Source: Coniochaeta sp. PMI_546 (Eukaryota; Ascomycota; Sordariomycetes; Coniochaetales; Coniochaetaceae). From it: a stretch of DNA of 64,000 nt. Position 1 is the stretch's first letter. Every line of letters begins with the position of its first letter. A program made the translations under genes and the position numbers. The stretch is from contig MU271150.1 in the NCBI GenBank assembly GCA_021432605.1, positions 806,001-870,000 of the forward strand, in the 5' to 3' direction. The notes below the pieces were generated by a model that saw only the letters and a program-made list of their open reading frames with translations, made no database searches and was not told where the DNA came from. Positions 1 through 12,048 of the stretch are shown here, piece after piece.

Positions 1-1725
1 TTTACAACCCAGGCCCGCATGATCGGATCTCATATTTAGACTGTCCTGTAAAGCATCAGGATATACAGCTGCCCGAGCTAGAAAGTGCACGTCACATTGT
101 CGGATGGTGTCCCGAGGCAGACTGCAACATCGGTAAGACGTCTCTATTCTGTTATACACTCCGATCACTTAGGAGTATAGTAGCTAGTACATTACATTTC
201 CAACAAGTTTAGTCTGGGTTCATGGCGCTAATTTGACGATCTTATCCTAGGCACTCGGTCAGCCAACTATTCCGTGAAAAAGTCAGGGCTTCCAGGAACG
301 TACTCCGGCTGCGCCCTAGAGAAGGTCGAGATTCAGGGGGGCCAGTTCATCATGGGGACAGCGTCGTTCAGCGTTGGCAACAGGGAGAAACCGGTCCACA
401 TTTCCCGATCCGGATACATGAATAAGATGCAGTGGATATCCTCGAAGCATGTCATTTTCTGGGACGAAGCGGAGAAGCGAGGATGGCTTGTCAACGGGGC
501 GAGAGCCCTACTGCACCTACTTCGGGCATCCCTGGAATATAGCAAAGCCAAGTTCAAGTCGGCTTTCCTCCTGGATCCGAAGGACTTGGCGGACATTGCT
601 TCCGCGACTGGCTCGCAGTCCGCCTTGGATGCTCTATTGGACCAGAAAAACCGAACACTTCCGCTATACGTGGATAAGACCGAGGTCTACGAGGAAGAGA
701 CCAGAAGCAAGATTGCAGGAGTATCGACGGTCGAAGTGGTTACCAAGCGGCACACGCGGCACTATCGTTTGGAGGACCGGGTAGAACACATCTACAATGT
801 GATGGAAAAACTTATCGACCATCAAGCTGATATTGAACGACGAAGCGGACTGCAGATGAAGCCCAGACCGAGGAGGCAACTAGAGGGCTGGGACTTCAGA
901 GACTTGGTCACCGATGGCGATCCCTTCTTCCCAAAAGTCTCAACACTGCAAACCATAGGTAAGGGCTGGGTTGACCTGACCCGAGCCATCCACGCCGTAT
1001 GCTTGTTCGGTCGGGGATTCGGCGAGATGATACAGCCCAGACAGAAGTTCACGAATGTCTGCACTCGCTGGAGCCGGCTCCCCGTCGATAGGTACTACCT
1101 GGCGGCCTGCGTTTCGGATATTAAGGAGATTATCGACAGCGACGGGGACGGCGCCGCCAATCCGATGAAGATCTGCGACGGCATGCTCTGGCATATGAAG
1201 CAGACCATGTTCCAAGCATGCCCTTGCACGAAAGACGCTACGTCCAAGCATCATGACCCGGTCCAAGTGCTTTTTCCCAAAGCCTTTACCTCGCTGCTTA
1301 AGCCGAAACCTCAAGTCGGCCTAAAGGATCGAGGCGCAGTCATTTTTGGCCACAATATGAATCTTCACTGGCACTGGAGAGATCATGACGGTCCCGTCAA
1401 GGGTGACCCTCCTCTGGTTGAGCCTGCCGCTGTATCAACCAGCGACAGCAGTGTTGGGTCGATTCTAGAGTCGAGCCAGGAGCCGTCATCGAGTAGCGGG
1501 GTGGACGGAAGTCGGTCAAGCAGCGACAAGTTCTTGAGAAGTGACACGACGCCTTCTAGCATACCCTCAGCGGAACTCTTAGCACCTGGTGACGGTGTGC
1601 AACGGCCGGTAAGCGAGACGTCAACCGATCTGGAGGACAAGAAGCCAGCTGGCTCCAAACGACCTCTGCTAGAATTGAAGTTGCCTGTATCGTCTATCTA
1701 CAAGAGGTTGAAGTCCAAAAAATGA
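1..1725 (+). CDS. Hypothetical fungal protein, 3' part (5' end outside window)
   Basis: Two exons are visible: 1-132 (open to the window edge, frame starting at base 3) and 251-1725, joined across a 118-base intron with donor GTAAGA and acceptor CCTAG. The join restores a continuous frame (...EADCNIG-TRSANYSVKKSG...), so the GTG near 274 is not the start. The visible part is about 535 residues. The first 350 or so look like a folded domain with conserved-looking Trp and Cys positions (HIVGWCPEAD, GWLVNGARALLHLLR, CDGMLWHMKQ, ACPC). The last 130 are low-complexity Ser/Pro/Asp-rich and end in a basic stretch (KRLKSKK). I see no signal peptide or membrane segment. The style matches large unnamed proteins common in Sordariomycetes, but I do not recognise a named domain and assign no function. 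Gene reality is well supported; identity is unknown. Confidence 0.8.
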
Positions 1726-2462
1726 GCATAGTCTTCTTGTCTTTATGGAGATGGCTCCTGTCAAGGCAGTTAAACACTCTCACGGGGCTACATTCATGTT
1801 GTCCAGACGTGAGATACATAGCGTCTTTTCATAGACATCCAAGCGCAATGTAGCTCATATTGAAGTAAACCCTAAGTCTATTCTACTTTATTTTTTGGTA
1901 AGCCTAAATAGCCGATGGGAATTGGCTCCAAAGAGATCTACTCTTCATGTCTTAGTGCACCTCCGGACCGCAAAGAACAGCCAGGCGCGCCCGATATGCC
2001 ATGGAAGAGCCCGGCCAAGAATATCGTGAAGTATATGCCCAAAAGACGCACTGGGATCCAGGCGGGAGGAGCAAAAGGGATGAATTAGGGACTACTTCGA
2101 CAACTTCACACAACTACCAAGCGATCAAGGCAATTCCTTGTTCACCAATACTGGCGTATGCACTATCATTAGTCTTAACCTGGTATAGCTGAGGATAAAG
2201 AAACCTATACAATGCTTGCATGCCTGTCGTTCTGACTAGTTGGGACGTATCGTATACGGCGGGTGTTCATGTGGCCATTTGCCACCGTGATATTGACGAT
2301 ACTAGAGAAGCCGGGCGAGCTCTTGCAAACTCTAGGGCACTATCATGTTTATTTTTCTTCTTCATCATGATCGAAGTCTAGGTGGTTCGTGAAAGGACCG
2401 AACAAACTCCGTGAGGGCAATCGAGACCGTCCATACTACAACACCACGCAAAGACAATCAAA
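1726..2462. other. Intergenic, convergent 3' ends
   Basis: This stretch lies between the stop of the left-edge gene and the stop of the aminotransferase. A 63-codon open frame at 2001-2192 has no family resemblance or splice context. I see only presumed 3' UTRs. Confidence 0.5.
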
Positions 2463-4396
2463 TCAACCCATACAAAAGCTCTCCCGAACAGCCTCGCCGA
2501 ACCTACGAATAGCCTCCGTCATGTTCTCCGGAGTGGCGGCAGCATAGGTCGCGCGGAAGAACAAATCAGTTGGGACGGTGCCGTGCTCCGCCCTGAACCA
2601 GGACCCGCGCCCAACGAGCACACCTTTCTTGATGCAAAGGTTGAAAATCTCCTCCTCGATTTCCAGAATACTGCGCTTCGCAGCGTCAGGATGGCGAGTG
2701 TGGTCGACCTTTAGCCAGTGCTACAAAATTGTTAGCTTCATTTTCGCATAACCGCAGGCAAAATAGGGGCAAAGAAGGGGCACTCACAAACATTCCCGCT
2801 GCAGGCGGCGTCCAGCTGACCACGTCCCCAGGCAAATACTGCTCACACGCCGCCATAAGCGTATCTCTTCTCCTCGTGTACTCGAGCCTCAAGTTCATAA
2901 GCCACTTGAGATACCCTTCATGGCCCCACTGCTCATCGAGCAACTTGAACAATATCGCCTGCGAGAACCCGCTTGGCCCCTGATTGCACACCTCGCTGTG
3001 TCGGATATACCGCTCAATAATCTGCTCCGAGGCTGTGACCCAGCCCAGCCTCGAGCCCGGCACGACAACCTTGGAGAAGGAATCCATCCTCAGCACTCGT
3101 CCATCCACATCCAAGCTGAGTAGCGAGGGGATAAGCCCCTCAAGAAAATCGTCCACCGACTTCGGCGGCGGTACACCTTTCGTACCAGCGCCGGTATAAG
3201 GCTGCATCTGCAGGAAATAATATGGCTCGTCCTCAATGATAAAGACATCATGCTTCTGGCAAACAGCATAAACGTCCTTCCTCCTCTGTTCTCCCATCGT
3301 AGCCCCCGTCGGGTTCTGCCCACTCGGCACAGTATAGAGCAAATGTGGCTTTCTCGCCCCTCTGGCCTTTGCGTCCCAGTTAGTCAGGATCTCGTCCATG
3401 CTCTCCGGCAACAGTCCCTGTTCGTCCATTCGGATTCCAAACACCTTCGCCCCGAGCGGCGCAACCGTTTCCAGCGCGGTAGCAAAGCTGTACTCCTCCG
3501 TCAACATGCTGTCACCCCGCTCCTTGTCAAGAAACATCCTGAGCGCCTGCTCCAGCGCCGCCGTACTCCCCACCGTCAAACAGCTCCGCCAGTCCTTATA
3601 CGGCGGATCGCAGACGAGCTCGGTGTGCTCCGTCACCCAGCGCATCATCTGCGCGGAGCCCGTCGCCTGACCATAATTGAGAGCTATCGACAAATCGTAC
3701 TCCGCGCCGTCAGGACGGTCCTTTTGCTCGGCGACGTCGTATTTGCCCATGGTCACCGTCTGCCCGTGCGCGAACGTCTCTTCCTCGGAAAAGTGGCCAA
3801 TCGGGGGGACCTTCACGCTGATGGACTCGAAGGGGAAGTTTTCTGCGCAGGGGAGCCCGCCACCCAGGGAGATAAGGCCGGGCTTCTTGAGGTGCTTTGC
3901 TGCTTGTTTCAGGACACAGGGTTCCCGGAGCAGAGACTCTTTTGTGAGGTGGTCTGTCCTACGTCAGCACGGGACGGTTTTGTCTGCGGATAGGGGGAAG
4001 AAAACATACGGTCCCATCTTTTTGCCTTCGGTTTGCCGATTGACTAGAGTATACTCATCAACACAAGCTTTACGTGGAATCTGAGAAAAAAAGCTAACAT
4101 ACCGGTGCTTTGAACATATCACTATCAGAGTATGCAGCCGTGCCGGCAACCAGCTTCCCGGCCTTGGCGCGCCGCTCGAGGATATCGCCGAGGCTCGTCG
4201 AGTGCTTGGCATTATTTACTGGTATAGGTTCAGCATTGGGGAGCTTAGCTGCCGTCCCAATTGCTTCCGACGAGTCTTTGTTCTTGCTGTGGAATCGGCG
4301 ACTTTTGGCGGTGACGCATGCCACCTCTGATGGGGGGGTCTGTAAGCTCCGGCTTAGACGCCGCAGGGACGTCTGCGAGCCCGTGACGCGCCTCAT
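2463..4396 (-). CDS. Aromatic amino acid aminotransferase, Aro8-like (PLP-dependent)
   Basis: Four exons on the minus strand: 4396-4103, 4043-4010 (only 34 bases), 3953-2788 and 2720-2463, giving 583 residues. It is a fold-type I PLP aminotransferase of the Aro8/2-aminoadipate (KAT II) group, which moves amino groups between aromatic amino acids or 2-aminoadipate and 2-oxo acids. Visible landmarks are the N-terminal RWDHHLTKES block, GLISLGGGLP, the PSGQNPTG loop, IIEDEPYY, and the PLP lysine in DSFSKVVVPGSRLGW (about residue 404). The C-terminal block HWLKV...LFFRATYA completes the domain. The chosen ATG opens an Arg/Ser-rich, acid-poor leader (MRRVTGSQTSLRRLSRSLQ), so the protein is about 80 residues longer than cytosolic Aro8 and is probably imported into mitochondria (inference). 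Aminoadipate or kynurenine aminotransferase are alternatives within the family. Confidence 0.93.
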
Positions 4397-6133
4397 GTTG
4401 CCTGGCTGTTTGGGGAAAAGGAGATACCAGAATAGCTTGGGTTGGAACTTGAACAGGTGAAGAAGCTCTAACAAGAGAATGAGTAAACAAGAGTCAAGAT
4501 ATATGCAGTCCAAGACACGGGCAAGTGTGAGTCAAAGATAGGTTGATTGGAGTGAGGAAGGTACGCCCTTTGGACCCCTAAATAACAAGATAAGATAAGA
4601 GCTCCGATGGCGGGGCCCGCGGTGCATCAACCGTAGGTAACCGCAGCTGCTGGGAGGAGCAGTTCACCAGATCATGGGTTCAAAGGACCCGGGCATTGTA
4701 CGTAAAAATGACAAAACAAAGGGCTTGAGCTTCTACTCGATCAAGATATATGCTGTAATACTTGACTGTTCGCGAGCGATGTCCGGCGAAGTGCTCATCA
4801 AGGCTTAGTCAGCAGTCTGGACTGTGTCACTTGATTATTCACCGCTGGATAGTGCTGCATAAATTGTGTACACAGGTATAAGATCCGCGATCTTAAAATG
4901 CTCCCTATTGCACGAAAGGTTATGTAATGTACAGTAGGTGTGATGGAAGTGTGCCCAAACTCCAGATGCGATGCCCTTGCGCATATCAGTAGTGGCTGGC
5001 ATCGATTCTTCGACCACGTATGAGGTCCAACAATGACCTCGTAGGCACTGTAAAAAACAGCGTCGGCTGTACAGAAACCATGCATCCAATAGACGCTTGC
5101 CGGAGACGAAAATTTGAGGCCAAATGCCCGCAACAGTAAACGGAGTTGAGCGACGGATCGTTGTCCCTTCTCCACTTGCAAAGCCGTCGTACCATTCCTG
5201 AAATCATCACTTGGCAGTCAACCCTTTTGACCGACCGGATGATAGAGTACCAGTTAAAGCATGAAGATCCGCGAAGGATGTCATTGCTCCGAGTGCACTT
5301 CATTGCCGGTAACACCTCTCTCAGTGTCTGAGTATTGTCGACCTCTACGCTTTTGCTCCCATCACGATAGATCTAGCGTGCATCCCTTGAACCTGATGGA
5401 GTAGCTGTTTTTGTCATGTCCACCTGGTTGTCTCAAACAAGAGGTGTGTCCGGGCAGATCATCAGTTGCTAGCTCCTCGACTCGAGTTCCATGTTTGTGC
5501 CCCTAAACTTCTCGTTCGTATGGTCGTGCTCATAAATGTTAGAAAGAAAGCCATTGATGGCTGGACACCGACTTCTATAGGAAAATGTAGCTTGAAGCTC
5601 TCTCTTGATTGGTCACAAACGTGACTTGTCGCTCGTCTAGTCGTCAAATACCCCCGTCGCTTTTATGCTGGAAAACATGCAGCGGCCAGGAAACAAAATG
5701 CCAGTCAAGGTAAAACGAGGCCGCTTCCGCCGTCTGAATCTAGCCCTTATCTAGTTATGGGCCACGACGCCGGAGAGGTTTAGTCGTTCCGGAATAGTAT
5801 TATGACGGCAGGGTGAAATCGACCACGATTTATCGACGGATCCCGAGGAAAGACCCGCAGCACGAGCACAGAGCTCAATAAGGTCGACCATCAGGTTACC
5901 ATATCAGACGTAAGTTGTCTCCTTTCTAGAGACACTGGATGCTGGCTGATGGCGTGCATGAGAAACACAGTCGTCCTGAGGACCAAAAGGACAGTCCCGA
6001 GGCAGTAACAACCGATAACGTCGATCACAAATGAAAGCCAAGTCTCGGTCACCCCAAAAGTGGCCATCGCCAAAGACTGTGGCACATAGTGAGACTTTGT
6101 ATAATAGTACAAGTAGATGCGAGTCGTGGAGTG
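4397..6133. other. Long intergenic region
   Basis: This holds the aminotransferase promoter and the 3' flank of the membrane-protein gene. Short open frames (for example 4798-5181 and 5462-5647 on the minus strand) show no family resemblance and no consistent splicing. I see no RNA gene or repeat. Confidence 0.5.
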
Positions 6134-7066
6134 TTAATCGTGCGACCCAAGTAAAGGGGCGCGTGATTCCAAGGCCCCATCTAACGACGGGCGGACCTGG
6201 CCAAGCTCCATGTCGGCTGCTGCACCATACGCATCTGCTCCGCGCGTGGTCATGGATTGGTAGCGTTCAGGTGTAAATCGGCCCAGACCAAAGCCCGAGT
6301 TGCCAAAGATGATAGCAGCCTGAGGGTGACGACTGGCGCCATCGAGGTTTCTAAGGGTGTATTCCGTGGCACCGGAACCACTCTGCACAGAGGGTGGGGA
6401 TCCAGATCCAGGACCCATATGTTGAAAGTTGCTGGGGTCATTGCGATATGACTGCGATGGAGGCCTAGGTTCGGACCATGCCAATGAGGCTCTGCTGCTC
6501 CGAAAGGGTGCGGACGGGAGCGCGGCATCCGAGCCGCCATACACCTGGGTGCCGACAGGATACTGGTTTCGAGGAATACAAAACGGGATATCGTCAATGA
6601 CAACGGTGAGAAGACAAGCAAAAACAACGTATAACGGAAGCCAAGGTATCATGTCGCTTTTGTTTGAAGGAGCACCGGCAAGAACGACAACGAGGAGTAT
6701 AAAGAGACCCACTGCAGCCGTATATCGACCAAACCTAAAAGGATGTTAGCACAGCTGATGTGTAGCCAGTACATGCGTCTCGCTCACCTTACGAAAGGCT
6801 TGGGGTGCAGAGCAAGGAATGTGATTAGGCTTAAAACCAAGATGGCAAGAGTTCTGAAATACAGTCAGCGACAGTGAGACGGAGCAGAAGGCAACGACTA
6901 ACAAAGCGCGGAATGGTAGTCCTTCAGCGTGAGCAATTGGGAAGAGCAAAGCAGGCCCAATCATGCCGCCGGCGGACAGAATCTTTCCGACCTGGCAGGC
7001 ATGGGGGCAGCGGCTTTCAAGTCGACGAAATGACTCTAACACCTCCATGCTTTCGTTGCCAGCCAT
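6134..7066 (-). CDS. Hypothetical four-helix membrane protein with long soluble tail
   Basis: Three exons: 7066-6903, 6853-6788 (66 bases) and 6734-6134, giving 276 residues. The middle exon encodes one almost pure hydrophobic helix (TLAILVLSLITFLAL), and splicing both introns aligns four hydrophobic segments at about residues 35-50, 56-70, 83-97 and 107-123. A Pro/Ser/Gly-rich tail of about 150 residues follows, probably cytosolic. Intron donors are GTTAGT and GTGAGC. The ATG follows an upstream stretch I could not splice into an earlier coding exon, but a further 5' exon is not excluded. I do not recognise the family and infer no function beyond membrane location. Confidence 0.65.
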
Positions 7067-8022
7067 TGCCAGGGTCGTTGCTGTGCCTCTGAAACGGCGT
7101 CCGTCAAGGTCCAGTCACCAACAGCGTAGCCGCCCGGCGCATAAAGCGAATAATAATAAACAGAGAGCCGGCCCGAAGTGAAGAAATGATGTGTCAACCC
7201 GTTGTTGGTTTGAGAAGCTGATTAGACACTAGCGAAGATGATGTGAACAGACAGGTCAGGCATAAACTGAAGATGCCGGGAGATCAGGTTAATGGAAGGG
7301 ACGCTGGGATGATATGAGAGAGGAGTGAGTCACTAGGGGGCACACAGCGTCTCCAGTGGAAGAACAGATAAAGTAATCGATAGATAGAAGTGCGACGAAC
7401 TTCCCCAGTTTGGCCAGTCGATAATGTCCTAGAGACACAGGAAACGGCAAGTACTTGCTCCGCCTCGGTCCCGTCCCTCAGAGGGGAAGAGACGAGAGCT
7501 CAGATCAGTCTGCATGTCTCCGCCCCGTCCGCCTTGGATGCCTTCTTTGCGCGTTGATCGTAAGAATCGCCATTCAAGTCACCATTGGACGTTGATAAGG
7601 GTCACACACTTGCGCTTGATGAGAGTGACTGCGATGCTACGCCCTGCTCCAGTGATTCAGCAACGCACCACCTCGCACCAGCCAGTAGATAATTTATGCA
7701 GCCCACCCAGTGGTAACTCTCGTGTTCTCGTACGCCCTGCCGTTGTTTGTGCATCCCACAAGAGGCCTAGCGCCGAGATAGATAGCTATCATGAGATCAG
7801 CCGGCTGCTCAGCCGGCTGTAACAACAAAGCGCGCATTACTGTGCAAGGTGAAAGCCGTATCGGTATGGTGGTTGGGAGAAAGTATTTGATCCCCCTCAG
7901 AGCCGCTGCAAGTACTCCCGCTGGCCCTAAACTCTGTGGGAGAGATATGGTGGCCTCATACTGATTGATATCTCTCCTCGACTGACGTCGGTCGCCCTTG
8001 CGTTGAGTTATTCGCATCTCAA
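7067..8022. other. Divergent intergenic region between two membrane-protein genes
   Basis: This is the shared upstream region of the minus-strand gene ending at 7066 and the plus-strand gene starting at 8023. There is no coding signal. A short inverted repeat (gatcagccggctgctcagccggctg) lies near 7794-7820, and I assign it no function. Confidence 0.45.
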
Positions 8023-8596
8023 ATGAACTCGCAGTTCTCTTTCCCTTTTAAACCGCCAGAACAGGCATCCCCACAGAAGTATCGGTGGGAACGGGTGCTC
8101 GAGATCGTTGAAATTGGACCGGCGAGCTTATGTTCGTTGATATTATGGCAGTATGCAGGACAAGTCGAAACACCACCCGACTCTAGATATGTTTGTTTGC
8201 ACCTGTCGGAACATTGTATTTCCCCAAGCTGACCTGCCATCACAGATCGATCACAGCCAGGTCACTGGCCATGTATTCATAGACGTGCCACGTCATCCCG
8301 CACCTAAACTGGTGCTCATCTCAGCTCTGGGATTCGGGTGCTGTGTGTCGTCATTCGGGTACAGGCGGCAAAGAGAGAATCCATTCCAGGTCGTGGTCTT
8401 TGCTCTCTTTGTCGGGACGGTGGCTACCGTTGCCTACGGGTTAGGCGAAAGTCCCGACATGATTCTCCTGGGCTATTTGCCGTTTGCAACGTGTGCGGCC
8501 ATGGTCTCCAGCATTGGTGGCCATGCCATGTTCAGGTGGACAAGGTCCGAGAAAAGGAGCAAGATTGAATGTCAGGAGAAACCTCAGCTGCTCTGA
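8023..8596 (+). CDS. Hypothetical small membrane protein
   Basis: The best model has two exons, 8023-8150 and 8257-8596, giving 155 residues. The 106-base intron starts GTATGC, carries CTGAC at 8229-8233 region and ends CACAG. It joins ...SLCSLILW to HQVTGHVFIDVPRHP in one frame. Hydrophobic segments lie at about residues 60-78, 87-106 and 112-132, with a possible partial one before the splice. The tail is basic (RWTRSEKRSK). A single-exon alternative starting at 8153 would give 147 residues but an implausible leader. I do not recognise the family. The hydrophobic pattern and the clean splice support a real gene; the 5' end is uncertain. Confidence 0.5.
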
Positions 8597-9805
8597 TCCA
8601 TATGTCGCCCGCGAGGCAGAGAGGACTTGAGCGGTGTTACATTCATATTTAAGGACGTGTTTTCCCTAAGGCGGCCATAAGTACACAACGTCATGCCGAC
8701 ATGTCGAAACAGGCCTTTCTTTTATAAACGTTAGGCCCTAGAGGTCTCGTCTGGCCCCCACTTGGTGACCGGTCATCTATATGTTCGATTCAGACTCAGT
8801 GTTATCGAGGTATTCAGCCTCGTTTAGGATCTCCGGTGTTCTGAACAGCTGTTCAGACAGGGCTTGGCCCTCAGGAAGCGCCAGTGACGAGGGAGAATAA
8901 TGTGACAAAGATGCAATGTTTGTTCCTTGGCAATCGGAGAACCGAAGTATTGCTGTCGTGGACACACCGAACGTCGCAGAAAGGTTGCGTCTCCGACACG
9001 AGTTGTCGCTTCACATGAAAAATGTCGCCTTGCCCAAGTTGAAGATAATGGTCGCAGTACTGCGTTTGATCGCCAGCACAGCGACATAGGACCAAACGTC
9101 GAATTATTGTGACGTCGGAGATGCTTAAAGACACAATCTCCCTGAGGTAGGCATCATCAAGCACCCGCCTGTCCAGGTCAAAGGTTTGGTTGTTGATATG
9201 ACGACGTCACTGATGAAATTGCAAGCGTTGGAAGCGGGCGGCTGTGGCTTGACTTCCGCTACACCAGCCACCACAACGCCAAAGCCAGCCACTTATGAGC
9301 CATCCAACATGGATTGGCCCCACTACCAGCCACTCTTTTGCTCTCCCAATGCAGTCGGCCAAGATGAAGAAACGCATGTCGTGAGGCCCAACCTCGTACA
9401 AAACACCATCCCCTCAAGCAACGACGGGCCAATTAGACCAACCATGGCAACGCGTACACACGCTATTCGCTCGTAGAGACCCAGCTCTTGGTCTAACGGA
9501 CCCTTGTACTCGTAACTGATGACGATGCTTGGGGGCTGGAATAAGTGGTAGAAGATAAGGTATACTCCAGGGTCGCTGCAGGAAACAGTCTTCTTCTTCC
9601 CGTCTCTTCTGTTACATCACATGTTTCTATTCTGCTTTTAGCCTACACCACCACTATTCCTGGAGCACTTCGCATCCCTCGAGTCCGTCGAGTCGAAGCC
9701 TGAGCCCCAACCAACACCAAGGCTTGTGTTGTCTCCAAATCCAATCCTATCCATTGTGTCCATTGTGTCCTTTGTCCGCCGTCCATCCACAAGCCACCGC
9801 ACAAC
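8597..9805. other. Intergenic, upstream of the Crh-like gene
   Basis: There is no convincing gene. A 96-codon plus-strand frame at 9186-9476 is Thr/Pro-rich and lacks family resemblance. The last 200 bases are pyrimidine-rich with repeated CATTGTGTCC (9751-9771), typical of a strong fungal promoter or 5' leader. Confidence 0.45.
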
Positions 9806-10998
9806 ATGGTAACCGCAAGGTTACTACGGCTGGCTGCCACCGCTCTCCTCACAACCATAACATCCGCACAAACATGGTCATCATGTAATCCCTTAACCTC
9901 ATGTAAGTCAAGTACCCTGTCCAAAGCTCAACGGCCCCCCTTACCAAGCTAACAATCCTTATAGCAAGCTGTGCAGACGACACAGCCCTCGGCATGTCAA
10001 TCCACGTCGACTTCACCAAAGGCGCAGTGAACTCCTTCGTCGCCTCAGGCGGCACCCCGACATATGACAGCAGCGGTGTAAAATTCACAGTCGCCAAGTC
10101 CGGCGACGCACCCCAGCTTACCTCCCTATTCTACATCATGTTCGGCCGCGTCGAGTTCACCATGAAATCCGCCCCCGGCGCCGGCATCGTCTCGTCTCTA
10201 GTCCTCCAATCCGACGACCTCGACGAGATCGACATGGAATGGCTCGGTGCGGACGACACAGAGGTCCAGACAAACTATTTCGGTAAAGGCCAGACGGGCT
10301 CGTACAACAGGGGTCAGTTCAACCCGGCCGCCAACAATCAGGGGAGCTACATCACATATACGATCGACTGGACGGCAGACCGTATTGTCTGGTCTGTCGG
10401 CGGTACGGTCGTACGGACGCTCAGCTACAACGATGCGAACGGGCAGTACCCGCAGACTCCCATGCAAGTCAAGTTCGGCTCTTGGTCCGGCGGCGACTCG
10501 TCGAACCCGGCAGGGACGATTAGCTGGGCCCGCGGGCCCACCGACTACAGCAAGGGCCCCTTTAGCATGTCCGTCAAGTCCCTCGTGGTGACCGACTACT
10601 CCACCGGCAAAGCCTACCGCTACGGCGACACAAGCGGGACGTGGCAGTCCATCGTCGCCGTGGACGGCAAAATCAACGGCAACGTCGGCAACGCGGGCAT
10701 CCAGACCGTTACCGCTACTGCGGCCGCTGCTACGAACACGGCCGGCCAGTCTGCGCCCACGGTACCGGTCGGCGGTATCGGCAAGGGGAACACGGCCACC
10801 CAGACCGGGTGGCCCTGGGTCTCGAGCGGGACTGCGACGGCCAACGCTGCTGTGCCCAGTGGCTGGAGAATAACGCCCGAGGGGAAAATCGTGCCGATTG
10901 TGCAGAGTGCAGCGTACTCTGTGCGGTCGCCACATTTGATCTTACTGGTTGGCCCGGTTATGCTGGCGTTGTCTGCTGCCTTCGCTGGTCGATGGTGA
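9806..10998 (+). CDS. Crh-type cell-wall transglycosylase (GH16), GPI-anchored
   Basis: Two exons, 9806-9902 and 9965-10998, giving 376 residues. Crh enzymes join chitin to beta-glucan in the fungal wall. A signal peptide (MVTARLLRLAATALLTTITSA) is followed by CNPLTSSCADD, the small Cys-containing start seen in Crh proteins. The GH16 catalytic motif DEIDMEWLG is intact, with E120, D122 and E124 as nucleophile, helper and acid/base. VQTNYFGKGQ and YTIDWTADRIVWSVGG are typical of the fold. A Ser/Thr/Ala-rich stalk and a hydrophobic C-terminal end (LILLVGPVMLALSAAFAG) mark GPI attachment, so the enzyme acts at the plasma membrane or wall. The intron falls right after the signal-peptide region. 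I do not see a chitin-binding CBM18 domain, so it is closer to Utr2/Crh1-type members without one. Confidence 0.93.
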
Positions 10999-12048
10999 CT
11001 GAAATGACCTAGCGAGATGGTGCTTTTGTTGTCTCTATCATGGCGGTTGCTGTACATACACAAGTGATATTACGCGGATACCAAAGCGAAGGAAAAGCAT
11101 TCCGGCATTCTGTTGGTTAGGATAGTATCAAGCATTGAGCGACGCTCAAACAGGCGTTTTAGATGGGTTAGGGATACATGGGTGGCATTTACACGGCTAG
11201 CTGACTAGATAGATTGACCTCACGCTTCACGAGGATGGACTACATATTACGATGGGCATAATACCGGGACATTAATTACTACATACCACATACTACACAC
11301 TACTTGCCATTCTCCAAAGCAGAAGCCAACCTGTAGCTTTCGTGAAGTGCCTCGCGACTTTGAGCTCCCGCCAGATGTGTCTCCTTGCGCGGCAAACCAA
11401 TGCTGAATTTGGAAAGGAAAATGCTCACAGAGGCCTACATAAGATGGTGCCCCCTTGGATCTTGCCTCTTTTCCTCCAAGGTGCGTCGCTCAGAGGATAT
11501 ACTGCCTCATCGCCGAACGCAAGAGGGCTATACCAAACTGCCAGCAAGCCATAATATGTTCAATGTATTGGCGCAGCCTCACGTGCCATCGCGAAAGTGG
11601 TAGTTCCAGACGTTCGTGATCACGAACATGGGACCTGAAGACGCACACAGAAAACCCTGTCATTAGATATGCCGAGCATTTATCAGTCAGCAGGTAGAGG
11701 AAAACAGCGCGCAGCAAGCATCTCTTGATGATGACTCATTTATCGCTATGTCTATGTACAGGAGATACCCGAGTGTCTCCAGCATGCCGACTCGCCAATG
11801 ACCTTTAACCCATCTCCCAGCGGATGCCAACTCTAGTCCCCCCCCGGGAAACCCCTCAACTGCATAGTCAGCGCTGTTGTCGAAGAAACAAACACAAATG
11901 CCACCCGGATGCTGATAAAGCAGAGCATGTGCTCCGCAAAAGCAACGGAAGTAGTGTTGAATATGTTACACAGTTGCATCCTTGCCCCAGATCTGGTCGC
12001 CGCCGAAGGACAGTCTATGTCTTGAGTGTGTGGTTGGCGTCTGAAAGC
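10999..12048. other. Intergenic, convergent 3' ends
   Basis: This contains the 3' flanks of the Crh-like gene and of TOP1. Open frames near 11342-11717 are short and overlap on both strands without family resemblance. I see nothing else. Confidence 0.5.

Noticed and set aside
2001-2192. 63-codon plus-strand open frame
   Set aside because: Short, with no domain or splice context.
3250-3993. 247-codon plus-strand open frame
   Set aside because: Antisense to the aminotransferase; it also covers that gene's intron.
4600-4700. Possible tRNA-like T-arm (gggttcaaaggacccg)
   Set aside because: The loop does not fit GTTCRANYC and no acceptor or anticodon arm pairs with it.
10198-10935. 245-codon minus-strand open frame
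   Set aside because: Antisense to the GC-rich Crh-like gene; the product is Arg/Gly/Val-rich and without motifs.
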